Shown in pieces: positions 6,870 to 15,532 of a stretch of DNA of 64,000 bases. The translations under genes were made by a program, and so were the position numbers. Origin of the DNA: Planctomycetota bacterium (lineage in GTDB: Bacteria; Planctomycetota; PLA2; JAEUHO01); NCBI GenBank assembly GCA_020631815.1, contig JACKGW010000001.1:358024-422023 (forward strand). Reading direction: 5' to 3'. Below the pieces are notes generated by a model. That model ran no database searches and was not told where the DNA came from. It worked only from the letters and a program-made list of their open reading frames with translations. The stretch's first letter is position 1. Each line of letters begins with the position of its first letter.

Positions 6870-8705
6870 ATGAATCGCATGCGTGACGAAGCGGATGACG
6901 AGCTGGATCTGTCATCGATCGCGGAACAACTGGCCGAGCTCTCCGCGGGCACCGACTGCCCCAAGGATGTGACGGCGCCAAGCCAGTTCGACGCAGACGA
7001 AGTGGATTGGAGCAGCAACGCATGGATTGCTCGCCTACAAGCGGTCGATGGCTGGCTCAGTCTCGAGAGCGGCGTTGCGCGCAATGTGAGCGCGTCAGAG
7101 GCACTCGCTCGGCTGTTTGAGGAGCTGGGCCTCCCAGATGCACGAGTCGGCTTCGCCGAATACGAAGGCCTAGCGCAGCTCAGTCCTCGGGGATTCTCCG
7201 TTCTGGAGAGCTATCTGCAGCGAGCGCTCAACTTGAAGCGGCGCTTCGAGGAGGAGGTCGAGCAGGGCGCAAGTGTTGCCGACGCCAGTCGACGATGGCG
7301 CGAGGGCTGGGAAGAAGACCTGACCGCTGAGGACAATCGTCCTGTGCAGGTGAACGCGCAGGTTGCGGCTTGGAGGATCAAGGACTTCCGCGACAACGCG
7401 CAAGAGGGCCGTCTGGATCTGAACCCGTCCTACCAGCGCGATGTCGTGTGGTCGAACTCCGACTCGCAGAAGCTGATTGAGTCGGTTCTGCGGGGCATCC
7501 CACTGCCCTCCGTGATCTTGAATCAACGTATGGACAGTCAGCAGTTCGAAATCGTGGATGGCAAGCAACGCCTCACGGCAATCTTGAGGTTCATTGGCGA
7601 GCATCCGGCAGGCGTCAGATATGCGAAGGAGCGATCGACCGCCGATGTTCCCCTCGATGCGTTTCAGAACAACTACCGTAAGTGGCGGAGGGTGCATGGC
7701 TTGAGCGCGAAGGAAGAGCGGCGCCTTTATCTCCCCTTCAGTCTCGCGCGGTTTGACGACGGCGACCCTCTTGCGCCTCTCTCGGGCCGCTTCTTCAGCG
7801 AGATTCAGGACAAGAAGGTGCTCATCCAGGGCAAAGAGCATACCGTTCGGGACCTCTTCCTTTCCGCTGCTAGCAAGTACCTGTTGCCCATCATTCTCTA
7901 TGAGGAGACGGACCTTCGGCAGATCCATCGTGTGTTCGGGCTCTACAACAAGCAGGGTAAGCACCTGAATGCCGAGGAGCTTCGCAACGCTATCTACCAT
8001 CATCTCGAGTTGACTCGGCTGCTCCTCGCGCTCAGTGGAGATGGTGCCGAGGCGTCCTCTGTATCGGGGGTGGCGCGGAAGTTCCGAACGAGTCCTGTGC
8101 GGCGCGTGCTGACTACGATGAACGTGCAGGACGCCCGCTTCCACATGACCAAGCTCGCGTCTTGGGTGACAGCGTTGATGGTTCAGGATCCGCGGAAGGG
8201 GGATGGCTCTGTTGCTACGCCCTCTACCGCGGGATTCATCAACAAGATGTTGGATCGGATTGACGCTAGGCCGGGTCATCCCCTCCGATCTGAGTCGGGG
8301 CTGTCGAGTCTCGCGTCCATGTTGAGCCAAGGCGCAGAGCTGATGGAGGTCCTCTGCCTCGAGGAGGCGTTTCCTTCCGGCTACCAGAACACCTCACAGA
8401 GCACCGAGAAGTGGGCCGATCTTCCGGTCGTCGCAACGTGGCTCGCGTGCACGCTCGCAGTCCTCGCTGGCATCAAGCCGAGCTCGGGTCATCAGCTCGC
8501 GGACGACGTCATTGAGCGTGTCGGCTCCGTGCGGCCTCCCGACAAGCAGCAGAGTAGGTCGCAGTGGTGCTACATTGCGAAGGCATCGCTGGTGCTGCTT
8601 GATGCGCTTGGGGTTGACTTGGAGGCTCTTGAGGCCAAGCTCTCCGCCACGTTTGACTTCGACTGCATCCCGGCTCTGCAGGCAATCAGGCAGCTGGGCG
8701 CGTAG
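6870..8705 (+). CDS. DUF262 domain protein of a defence/restriction island
   Basis: A 611-residue protein. Residues about 158-330 are a DUF262 (ParB/Srx-like NTPase-nuclease) domain: LDLNPSYQRDVVWSNSDSQ near residue 182, ESVLRGIPLPSVIL, and FEIVDGKQRLTAILRF near residue 226. These are the strand and DGQQR-type motifs seen in GmrSD-type enzymes; the Gln of DGQQR is Lys here. No HNH/DUF1524 partner domain is visible in the C-terminal 280 residues. The first 150 residues are acidic and unrecognised. The ATG at 6870 is preceded by GGAGG. It opens a six-gene run; the Z1 gene begins six bases after its stop. DUF262 proteins are typically anti-phage nucleases acting on modified DNA or sensing nucleotides; here it probably serves as sensor or nuclease of the system. 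Confidence 0.88.
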   Translation: MNRMRDEADDELDLSSIAEQLAELSAGTDCPKDVTAPSQFDADEVDWSSNAWIARLQAVDGWLSLESGVARNVSASEALARLFEELGLPDARVGFAEYEGLAQLSPRGFSVLESYLQRALNLKRRFEEEVEQGASVADASRRWREGWEEDLTAEDNRPVQVNAQVAAWRIKDFRDNAQEGRLDLNPSYQRDVVWSNSDSQKLIESVLRGIPLPSVILNQRMDSQQFEIVDGKQRLTAILRFIGEHPAGVRYAKERSTADVPLDAFQNNYRKWRRVHGLSAKEERRLYLPFSLARFDDGDPLAPLSGRFFSEIQDKKVLIQGKEHTVRDLFLSAASKYLLPIILYEETDLRQIHRVFGLYNKQGKHLNAEELRNAIYHHLELTRLLLALSGDGAEASSVSGVARKFRTSPVRRVLTTMNVQDARFHMTKLASWVTALMVQDPRKGDGSVATPSTAGFINKMLDRIDARPGHPLRSESGLSSLASMLSQGAELMEVLCLEEAFPSGYQNTSQSTEKWADLPVVATWLACTLAVLAGIKPSSGHQLADDVIERVGSVRPPDKQQSRSQWCYIAKASLVLLDALGVDLEALEAKLSATFDFDCIPALQAIRQLGA

Positions 8706-8710
8706 GTCAG

Positions 8711-11575
8711 ATGTCGGGCCCAAGCTTCATTCGGGAGGTGGCTCCGGACGATGATGGCGGCAGCCGCCGTTCAGATCCGAAGTCAGACGATGGCTCTGCC
8801 CTGCCGAACAGCTGGTGGGGCCGCTACGTGGCCGCGGGCCTCGGTGGTCTGACCGAGACCGCACGCCGTGTGGTCGAGCTCGACTCCAAGCTGATCGCGG
8901 AGGAGATCGCGCACGATCTCACGCCCGGAGGTGCGTGGCCCGACGAACGAGTGAGGCGGGGGATCGTCGTCGGTGCGGTTCAATCCGGAAAGACGGCATC
9001 GATGTTTGGAGTCGCCGCAAATCTCCTCGACGCTGGCATCGACATCCTCATCATCTTGGCGGGCACGCGCGTCGCGCTTTGGCGACAGACCTTCGAGCGT
9101 CTCTTGGCTCAGCTAGACGACACGACGCCAGAAACTGCACGACGGCGCAGGCACGAGCGCCTCCTGGTCCCGAGCCCAAGTGTGCTGATGGACGGCGCGG
9201 AGAGGAGTACGCCTACCACATACATGCAGGCCGCGGCCGGCAAGTTCGAGCGGGCCCTGGGAGATGGAAAGCCCGCCGTCCTTGTCATTCCGAAGCATCA
9301 GGCACACTTGCTTGCGGCATCGCGCTTCTTCGAGGCCAGGGTGCCTGCTGTGATCCAGACGACTGGGCGTAGCTTGCACATGGTGATCTTGGACGACGAA
9401 GCAGATGATGGATCTGTTCTCGACGCGACGCAGGACAAGATCACGCCTCAGCGCATCGAGATGCTGTGGTCCTCCAGGACGCCGGGAAGTACCTTTCATG
9501 AGCGGCTGTATGCCACCTACGTCGCCTACACAGCGACGCCCCAGGCGAACTTCCTCCAGGATTCCTTCAATCCACTCTCGCCTCGGGACTTTTGCTGCGC
9601 CTTGCGTGTGCCGTGGAAGGACGGTGGGCAGCCCGACCTGCGTCTAGGGCCGACCTATACTGAGCCTCGAGGACTGAGTGCCTACTATTGCGGTGGTGAA
9701 ATGTACTACCGCGCCATGCCCTCGGGTCCCGGAGCCCTGGCGTTTGCCACCGATTTCCCAGAACCTAGGCCGGATGAGCAGCCCGAGGCCTTTGCGCAGC
9801 GCACAAGGGAGTCGGTCGATGCACTGCTGACGGCGGGTCTGCGCTCCTACCTCGTCGCAGGCGCCCTAAGGGCTCTCGGCGACCGTTCTCGCGGACGCTT
9901 GTCGGTCCGCGAAGTCCGCGCCAGCCTTACGCTGGCAGAGAAGGACATGGCAAGGCTCCCCTCGCCACATTGCATGCTGGTTCATCCCTCCGCGCTGCAG
10001 CGGGTCCAGGCGGAGGAGGCCCGCAGACTGCAAGTCCTCGCGGGCGGACTGACACCCGATGCGTCTGAGCCTGGCTCGGAGACCGAGGCACCCGGCTGCC
10101 TTGACGTCGATCTCATCCGAGCAAGTATCGAGCAGTCGCCCGAGGCATGGCGCGCCTGCCTTGCGGCCTTCCGGGCCAGCTATGAGGGCCTTCTCGGCTA
10201 CCCAGGAGGAAGCAGTCTCGACGACCCGAGTGAGACTTCCTGGGAGGAAGTGCAAAGGGTGCTTCTCGAGGAAGTGGCTCCCTACGTGCGCGTCAAGATC
10301 ATCAATAGTGATGAGAACAGTGATGATCGGCCCGAGTTTCACCCTGTCGCCACAGCGGATGGTGGCCTCCGGGCTCCAGAGGACATCTACACGATCTTCG
10401 TCTCGGGCAGCGTGATGTCTCGTGGCATCACGATCGAGGGGCTGTGTACCACGGTCTTCACCAGGCCTGCATCTGAGCCCGTTGCGGACACACAGATGCA
10501 GATGCAACGTTGGTTTGGCTATCGCGGGAGCTACATTCACCTGTGTCGGCTCTACTGTTTTGCGGATCAGTTGGACTTGTTCCGCGCGTACCACCGCCAC
10601 GACATGGCGATGCGCAACGAGATCCTGACCGCCGGGAGGACAGGAGAGGTCGGTGTGTACCCGCTCCTGCTGCAGGGGCCGCGCGCCCTCGCTACTTCAA
10701 AGGTGCCGACTCGCCGGCTGCCGCTTCATCCAGGGCCCACCCCTTCGGTTCTCCTAGTGGAGTCCGGCGATCCTGGTCTCGCGCGTGGGAATGCCGATCT
10801 GTTGGCTGACATTCTTGACTCATGTCCGTCGACCGAACTCGTCGTCGAGGGAACTGCAGTCGGCCGCATCCTGACAGTCCCATGGGGATTGCTGGACGTC
10901 GCAGCCACACTGGAGGGATTCCGATTCGAGCGACATGCTCCGGACGGTCACAGCGAGCTGTACGCTCGATGGAGCCACCTAGAAGACCAGCTTGACCTGA
11001 CCGCCGAAGAGCGACCCCTGCTTCGCCTTCCTGCTGCCCCCGCAACCCCGCCCGCGGTGAATGTCAGGGGCTGCCCGTACTCGATCGCTGCTTACCTGCG
11101 CACGTGGAAGGCCGCTCTGCAGCGGCGACGCTGCGATGGCCTGTTCCCCTCTGATCAGCCTGATGTGGACTGGGCCCTGGCCTGGCCGCGTCTCTCGGAA
11201 CCCGCCTTCTATGTGGGGGTTCGTCATGGCAGCTCGGGCACTTCCGGCTGGGAGCGATTGGCCAAGCATGGTGTGCGTCGCATGCAGCGAGCGCGGCTGC
11301 CCGGAGCTTCGCATCTGCTCGCGACACTCTGGGGCTCTCGCGGTATTGGTGGACCGTATCTAGGGGATCAGCGCTTCGACTACCATTTGACGAAGTTCAG
11401 TCCGCCCCTGCTTCATGGCGCCGGCGCACCCTGGCGCCCTGCGGGCCATCCAGGACTGCTCTTGTTCCATGTGGTGGCGAGTGAGACAGGCGAGCCCGAT
11501 GCCGTGACGGTGGGGCTCTGCCTGCCGCATGGAGGGCCTGATCACTTCGCGGCACTTCCCGGAGCTTCCTCGTGA
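8711..11575 (+). CDS. Z1 domain helicase-like ATPase
   Basis: A 954-residue superfamily II-type ATPase of the Z1 family (PF10593). Walker A is the diagnostic GAVQSGKTASM near residue 88, Walker B is VILDDEADD near residue 224, and the C-terminal helicase half shows SGSVMSRGITIEGL near residue 565 and QMQRWFGYRG near residue 597, equivalent to motifs V and VI. The last 200 residues are specific to this family. Z1 proteins occur in restriction-type operons together with a C5 methyltransferase, a PD-(D/E)XK protein and Vsr, all present here. The expected role is ATP-driven DNA translocation coupled to cleavage. It overlaps the next gene as GTGA. Confidence 0.9.
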   Translation: MSGPSFIREVAPDDDGGSRRSDPKSDDGSALPNSWWGRYVAAGLGGLTETARRVVELDSKLIAEEIAHDLTPGGAWPDERVRRGIVVGAVQSGKTASMFGVAANLLDAGIDILIILAGTRVALWRQTFERLLAQLDDTTPETARRRRHERLLVPSPSVLMDGAERSTPTTYMQAAAGKFERALGDGKPAVLVIPKHQAHLLAASRFFEARVPAVIQTTGRSLHMVILDDEADDGSVLDATQDKITPQRIEMLWSSRTPGSTFHERLYATYVAYTATPQANFLQDSFNPLSPRDFCCALRVPWKDGGQPDLRLGPTYTEPRGLSAYYCGGEMYYRAMPSGPGALAFATDFPEPRPDEQPEAFAQRTRESVDALLTAGLRSYLVAGALRALGDRSRGRLSVREVRASLTLAEKDMARLPSPHCMLVHPSALQRVQAEEARRLQVLAGGLTPDASEPGSETEAPGCLDVDLIRASIEQSPEAWRACLAAFRASYEGLLGYPGGSSLDDPSETSWEEVQRVLLEEVAPYVRVKIINSDENSDDRPEFHPVATADGGLRAPEDIYTIFVSGSVMSRGITIEGLCTTVFTRPASEPVADTQMQMQRWFGYRGSYIHLCRLYCFADQLDLFRAYHRHDMAMRNEILTAGRTGEVGVYPLLLQGPRALATSKVPTRRLPLHPGPTPSVLLVESGDPGLARGNADLLADILDSCPSTELVVEGTAVGRILTVPWGLLDVAATLEGFRFERHAPDGHSELYARWSHLEDQLDLTAEERPLLRLPAAPATPPAVNVRGCPYSIAAYLRTWKAALQRRRCDGLFPSDQPDVDWALAWPRLSEPAFYVGVRHGSSGTSGWERLAKHGVRRMQRARLPGASHLLATLWGSRGIGGPYLGDQRFDYHLTKFSPPLLHGAGAPWRPAGHPGLLLFHVVASETGEPDAVTVGLCLPHGGPDHFAALPGASS

Positions 11576-12648
11576 GTCACAGCTACGAGACCATCCGCGA
11601 GCGGTTGAGCTCGATCCTGCCGCCCGCCGAACAGAGTCGCTACGCAATCGAGTGGCTGGTGCCGAAGAAGCTTGCCGTAGGTCGCGATGCCCGAGAGGGA
11701 TTTGCGATCTTCATCATCGGCGCGGGCATTACGTCTCGACTGCCGCTCGTTGCCGCTGCGGCCAAGTCAGCGAAGTGGCAAGATGATGCGGGCGAGGCAT
11801 TTGTCGCAACCCGCCTGCTCCTGCCGGCCGGTGAGCATTTCCGTGCGGCTGCAGCAGCCGTTGCCGCGGAGTTCATCCAACGCGGAATGGCGGACCGCGA
11901 TCCTTGCGTTGTCTTCGAGGAGACCGAGCCCCTCGTCGACTTGATCTTCTCTCGCGTGTTTCTGCCAGTAGAGGCAGTCTTGGGGCTGCTGGGCGAGCTC
12001 ATCGTGCTTCGACTGTTGCTGGAAGCGCTGAGGGAGAGTGGCGAGGACTTCGGGGCCGATCCAACCTACCTGTGGTTCGGCCACGCCCAAAAGAGCCGAG
12101 ACTTCGCGTTTGGGCGCACCGCCATCGAGGTCAAGACGACAGTCGGATTCAATTCGCAGCATCGAATTGGCAGCCTCGCTCAGATCGAACCTAGAACATT
12201 CGACGACGGGATGCGGGAGAGGCTGTTCCTCGTGAGCATCGGGCTGCGTTCTACCCCCGATGGAAAGGGGCGCTCCATCGCCGGCGAGATCGACAAGATC
12301 CTCGGCCTGCTTGCTATTGCGGGTGTCGACCGAAGCGATGCGCAGCAGGCGTTTCTGGACAAGGTTCAACGCTATGGGCCGAGCACATTCGTTGGCTACG
12401 TCCACGACGTCATGAAAGACGACGAGCCATACAGCAGGGGCTACGATCTCGCATTCCCCCTTCGGCTCTATGACTTGACTGACGACAAGGTGCTACTCCC
12501 TCGACGGGCCGATCTGGAGCAACTGTACGTGCTCCCCGACAGCGTCTCCTTTTCCGTCGACCTACCCGAAGTGATTCCAGGCTCCCCTGAGAATCCGCTC
12601 GAGCTCACCCGCTCAATCTGTAGAGAGCTCCTCGACTCCGGAGGCTGA
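11572..12648 (+). CDS. PD-(D/E)XK motif protein (DUF4420-type restriction nuclease)
   Basis: A 358-residue protein. The nuclease core is visible: VLGLLGELIVLRLLLEA (acidic helix near residue 143), then SRDFAFGRTAIEVKTT near residue 175, giving the D...ExK signature (D177, E185, K187) followed by a Thr-rich strand. This arrangement fits PF14390 (DUF4420), a family found next to Z1 proteins. Start is GTG at 11572, overlapping the Z1 stop, so translation is coupled. It is the likely DNA-cleaving subunit of the system. A 172-bp gap separates it from the methyltransferase. Confidence 0.85.
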   Translation: MSHSYETIRERLSSILPPAEQSRYAIEWLVPKKLAVGRDAREGFAIFIIGAGITSRLPLVAAAAKSAKWQDDAGEAFVATRLLLPAGEHFRAAAAAVAAEFIQRGMADRDPCVVFEETEPLVDLIFSRVFLPVEAVLGLLGELIVLRLLLEALRESGEDFGADPTYLWFGHAQKSRDFAFGRTAIEVKTTVGFNSQHRIGSLAQIEPRTFDDGMRERLFLVSIGLRSTPDGKGRSIAGEIDKILGLLAIAGVDRSDAQQAFLDKVQRYGPSTFVGYVHDVMKDDEPYSRGYDLAFPLRLYDLTDDKVLLPRRADLEQLYVLPDSVSFSVDLPEVIPGSPENPLELTRSICRELLDSGG

Positions 12649-12820
12649 CCCGGTGTGGGGCGATGGTGCGCTGGCGTTGCCCGGGTCCCGACGCGGAGCC
12701 GGCGTGTTCATTCCCTGTGCGTGGCCGACGTCGTCCCCCGTCAGGTCTGCCATGGGCCGCGGGGTGTATCCCACGGCAGCGTCTACGTCGAGTGTCCCCC
12801 CGGGGGCGTAACCTCGCCCT

Positions 12821-14116
12821 ATGGTCCGCGCAGTGGCAGGTTCGGGCTTCCGGTACGTCGATCTCTTTGCTGGGATCGGCGGATTCCACCTTGCCATGGA
12901 TGCCCTGGGGGGGCAGTGCGTCATGGCGTCGGAGATCGACGCGGCGTGCCAGGAGGTGTACGAGGACAACTTCGGCCTCAGGCCCGAGGGGGACATTCAG
13001 CCCCTGACCGAGGGTCGAAGGATCATGGTTCCCCCGCATGATGTCCTTTGCGGTGGCTTCCCATGCCAGCCGTTCTCCAAGTCCGGGCATCAGCTGGGGA
13101 TCAATGAGGCGCGCGGGACGCTCTTCTTCAACATCCTCAAGATCTTGGAAGCCTGCCGCCCGCGATTCGTGGTGCTCGAGAACGTGCGCAACCTAGCAGG
13201 ACCTCGCCAGCGCGACACCTGGAACACGATCATTCGCAGTTTGAGGTCTTTGGGCTATCGCGTCTCTGATCGGCCTGTCGTGTTCAGCCCTCACCTCCTC
13301 CCGCCTCGGCTGGCCGGTGCGCCGCAGATCCGCGACCGGGTGTTCGTCTTGGGTGAGCGCGTCGTGTCGCGTGACCAGCAGCTCCTTGACGTCCCGCCGC
13401 TCGTCGCGAACGAGCCCGTCGACGCATGGGACCCGAGCGCTTGGCGAGTCGAGTCCATTCTTGACTCTGACGAGGAGATTGACGAGGTCGACCGCTACTC
13501 CCTGCGCCCCGACGAGATCCATTGGATCAACGCGTGGACTGACTTCGTTCAGCGCATCAAGGACGAGCCTCTTCCAGGGTTCCCCATCTGGGCCGATGCC
13601 TTCCGGACCCGTGTGCGTGTCACCAGCGACACGCCTGGGTGGAAGTCCAACTTCCTGAAGAAGAACGCCGACCTGTATCGCCGGCACCAGAGGGAGATTG
13701 ACCGCTGGATGAAGCGATGGGGAGTGGATGGGTTCCCTCCGAGCCGCCGGAAGCTGGAGTGGCAGGCTCGAGGTTGGCCCCGTGATCTATGGCAGTTGGT
13801 GATGCACATGCGCCCGAGTGGCATCCGAGTCAAGCCGCCCACCTACCTCCCGGCCCTGGTAGCCATCACCCAGACCTCCATCATTGGCTCGCGGCGGCGG
13901 AGGCTCACTCCAAGGGAGGCCGCGAGACTACAGAGTTTCCCCGAGGACTTCAGGCTCCACCCCGTTGATGCCGTTGCGTACAAGCAGCTGGGGAACGCGG
14001 TCAACGTTGGCGCCGTTATGCATGTCACTCGGGCACTGCTCGACGGTTCGTTTGGAGTTGAGTCGGCGAGACCCCGTTCGACGGCGCGACAGCGGCTCCT
14101 CGACCTGCACGCGTAG
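12821..14116 (+). CDS. DNA (cytosine-5)-methyltransferase
   Basis: A 431-residue C5 methyltransferase with the conserved motifs in order: YVDLFAGIGGFHLA (I, residue 12), CGGFPCQPFSKSG (IV, with the catalytic Cys near residue 81), FVVLENVRN (VI), GAPQIRDRVFV (VIII), and RLTPREAARLQSFPEDF plus KQLGNAVNV (IX-X) near residues 365-395. The target-recognition region (about 190-345) is long and unlike common enzymes, so specificity cannot be predicted. It would modify host DNA and, by convention, protect it from the nuclease genes of this island. It likely has its own promoter in the 172-bp upstream gap. The next gene begins three bases after its stop. Confidence 0.95.
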   Translation: MVRAVAGSGFRYVDLFAGIGGFHLAMDALGGQCVMASEIDAACQEVYEDNFGLRPEGDIQPLTEGRRIMVPPHDVLCGGFPCQPFSKSGHQLGINEARGTLFFNILKILEACRPRFVVLENVRNLAGPRQRDTWNTIIRSLRSLGYRVSDRPVVFSPHLLPPRLAGAPQIRDRVFVLGERVVSRDQQLLDVPPLVANEPVDAWDPSAWRVESILDSDEEIDEVDRYSLRPDEIHWINAWTDFVQRIKDEPLPGFPIWADAFRTRVRVTSDTPGWKSNFLKKNADLYRRHQREIDRWMKRWGVDGFPPSRRKLEWQARGWPRDLWQLVMHMRPSGIRVKPPTYLPALVAITQTSIIGSRRRRLTPREAARLQSFPEDFRLHPVDAVAYKQLGNAVNVGAVMHVTRALLDGSFGVESARPRSTARQRLLDLHA

Positions 14117-14118
14117 CC

Positions 14119-14895
14119 GTGCCGCGAAAGCAGGACGCAATCAACCAGATCTTCGCGCTCCTAGGGCGCCCTGCGCCTGTCCTGCGCAAGGGGGGGTCCG
14201 TTCCGCACCTCGTGTTTGAGGGGATCATTGAGGCGCTGGATCTCCCGGTAGACCCGTCGATGAGCATGCCCCAGGCCGGCCGGAAGATCGCCGAGCTGGC
14301 GGGACTTCCGTGGGGTGTGGACTGTGACTCCACCCAGACACCCTCCGGCGGCGGTAGCACAGTCACACTCCCAGGACTTGATCGCCTGCTCGAGGCAGTG
14401 GCGATCCTCCAGGGGCGCGTGCCGGCGCGTGACGCTGACTTGGTCGTCGGGGTCGCATACGCACCAGCCGTGGTTACGGCTCCGGTGTCTCCGCAGCCCA
14501 CTTCGTGCGACGCTGACTCTTTCGGTGCAGGCTGTGCAGTTCACATGGCGACGCTGGACGCACTGGCCTCGTACGTCGCCTCGCAGGGGTGCAAGCCCCT
14601 TGGGCCGGCAATTGCTGACCCGCCTTTCGACTTGGCTTGGCGCCACTCGGACCATCTCGTGGTTGTCGAGATCAGGAGCATCCGTGACGACAATCGCCGC
14701 CACCAGGTTCGGCTCGGCCTCGGCCAGGTGCTTGAGTACCGATCGGTGCTGATGGTCCGGGAGCGAGCGACCGTTCGTCCGGTGCTTGTGACGAGCTCCC
14801 CGGATGCGCTCGGTGCGCAGGTCGCGAAGTCGGTTGGCGTGATTGCGACATCACCGGAGACGTGGGCCGATGACCTGCGGTCGTTGCTGCCTTGA
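14119..14895 (+). CDS. Unrecognised restriction-island protein with a PD-(D/E)XK-like C-terminus
   Basis: A 258-residue protein starting at GTG 14119, two bases after the methyltransferase stop. The first 90 residues begin with a helical segment (QDAINQIFALLGRPAP) and contain a Ser/Gly-rich turn (TPSGGGSTVTLPGL). The C-terminal 100 residues look like a degenerate or variant PD-(D/E)XK fold: FDLAWRHSDHLVVVEIRSI near residues 168-186 supplies D and ExR instead of ExK, followed by RLGLGQVLEYRSVL, a helix with Q and Y as in many REase-like proteins. I do not recognise the family. Its position between methyltransferase and Vsr suggests a second nuclease or the cognate restriction subunit. Confidence 0.65.
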   Translation: MPRKQDAINQIFALLGRPAPVLRKGGSVPHLVFEGIIEALDLPVDPSMSMPQAGRKIAELAGLPWGVDCDSTQTPSGGGSTVTLPGLDRLLEAVAILQGRVPARDADLVVGVAYAPAVVTAPVSPQPTSCDADSFGAGCAVHMATLDALASYVASQGCKPLGPAIADPPFDLAWRHSDHLVVVEIRSIRDDNRRHQVRLGLGQVLEYRSVLMVRERATVRPVLVTSSPDALGAQVAKSVGVIATSPETWADDLRSLLP

Positions 14896-15380
14896 TGGGA
14901 AGCCTTGTGCCCGCCGACCAGCGCATGCGCACTGGAATGGCATGGGCACACGACATCGCCGTGCCGTTCGCATCGTCAGGAGTAGTTCGCGAGCGGATGC
15001 AAGCCCAGCGCCGGCGGGACACAAGCGCAGAACTTCTGATCCGGCGTGCGGCTCATCGCCTGGGCCTTCGCTACTTCGTGGATCGGCGCCCCTTGTCGGG
15101 TCTGCGAAGCAAGGCGGACATGGTCTTCCCGGCGGCACGCGTGGCCGTGTTCGTTGACGGCTGCTTCTGGCATGGATGCCCACGGCACGGCAATCGGCCC
15201 AACAAGAACACGTGGTACTGGGACGAGAAGCTGCGTCGGAACCGAGAGCGCGACTCCGCAGTCAACCAGGCGCTGACAGCGGCCGGCTGGCTGGCGTTCC
15301 GCGTCTGGGAACACGAGGACGCCGCGGAAGTGGCGGCACGCCTCCAAGAGGCTGTCCGGGGGCGGACCGCCGGCCCCTGA
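14895..15380 (+). CDS. vsr: Very short patch repair endonuclease Vsr
   Basis: A 161-residue protein with the Vsr hallmark motifs: SKADMVFPAARVAVFVDGCFW, then HGCPRHGNRPNKN, YWDEKLRRNRERD and GWLAFRVWEHED. The catalytic Asp, the zinc-binding Cys/His pair and the WEHE end are all present. Vsr nicks next to T in T:G mismatches that arise when 5-methylcytosine deaminates, and is normally coded beside a C5 methyltransferase, as here. The ATG at 14895 shares its A with the TGA of the preceding gene. The first 40 residues exceed the usual N-terminus, so an internal start is possible. Last gene of the island; a GC hairpin follows at 15431-15452. Confidence 0.93.
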   Translation: MGSLVPADQRMRTGMAWAHDIAVPFASSGVVRERMQAQRRRDTSAELLIRRAAHRLGLRYFVDRRPLSGLRSKADMVFPAARVAVFVDGCFWHGCPRHGNRPNKNTWYWDEKLRRNRERDSAVNQALTAAGWLAFRVWEHEDAAEVAARLQEAVRGRTAGP

Positions 15381-15430
15381 ATGCGCCTGCGGCCCTGGCG
15401 GCCTTGGTTCCCCGCGGCCCTGTCGCCTGA

Positions 15431-15452
15431 GGGGGGCGCCGGGAGCCCCCCC
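15431..15452 (+). terminator. GC-rich hairpin closing the defence operon
   Basis: GGGGGGC and GCCCCCC pair over a seven-base loop about 50 bases after the vsr stop. There is no clear T run, so intrinsic termination is likely but not certain. Confidence 0.45.
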
Positions 15453-15532
15453 TGTCCCCGCCCCGCCCCGCTTGGGAGTCAGGGGGTTGATGCCGGCGTG
15501 GGGCCGGCAGAGGCCTTCCTGGAGCCCTTGCC

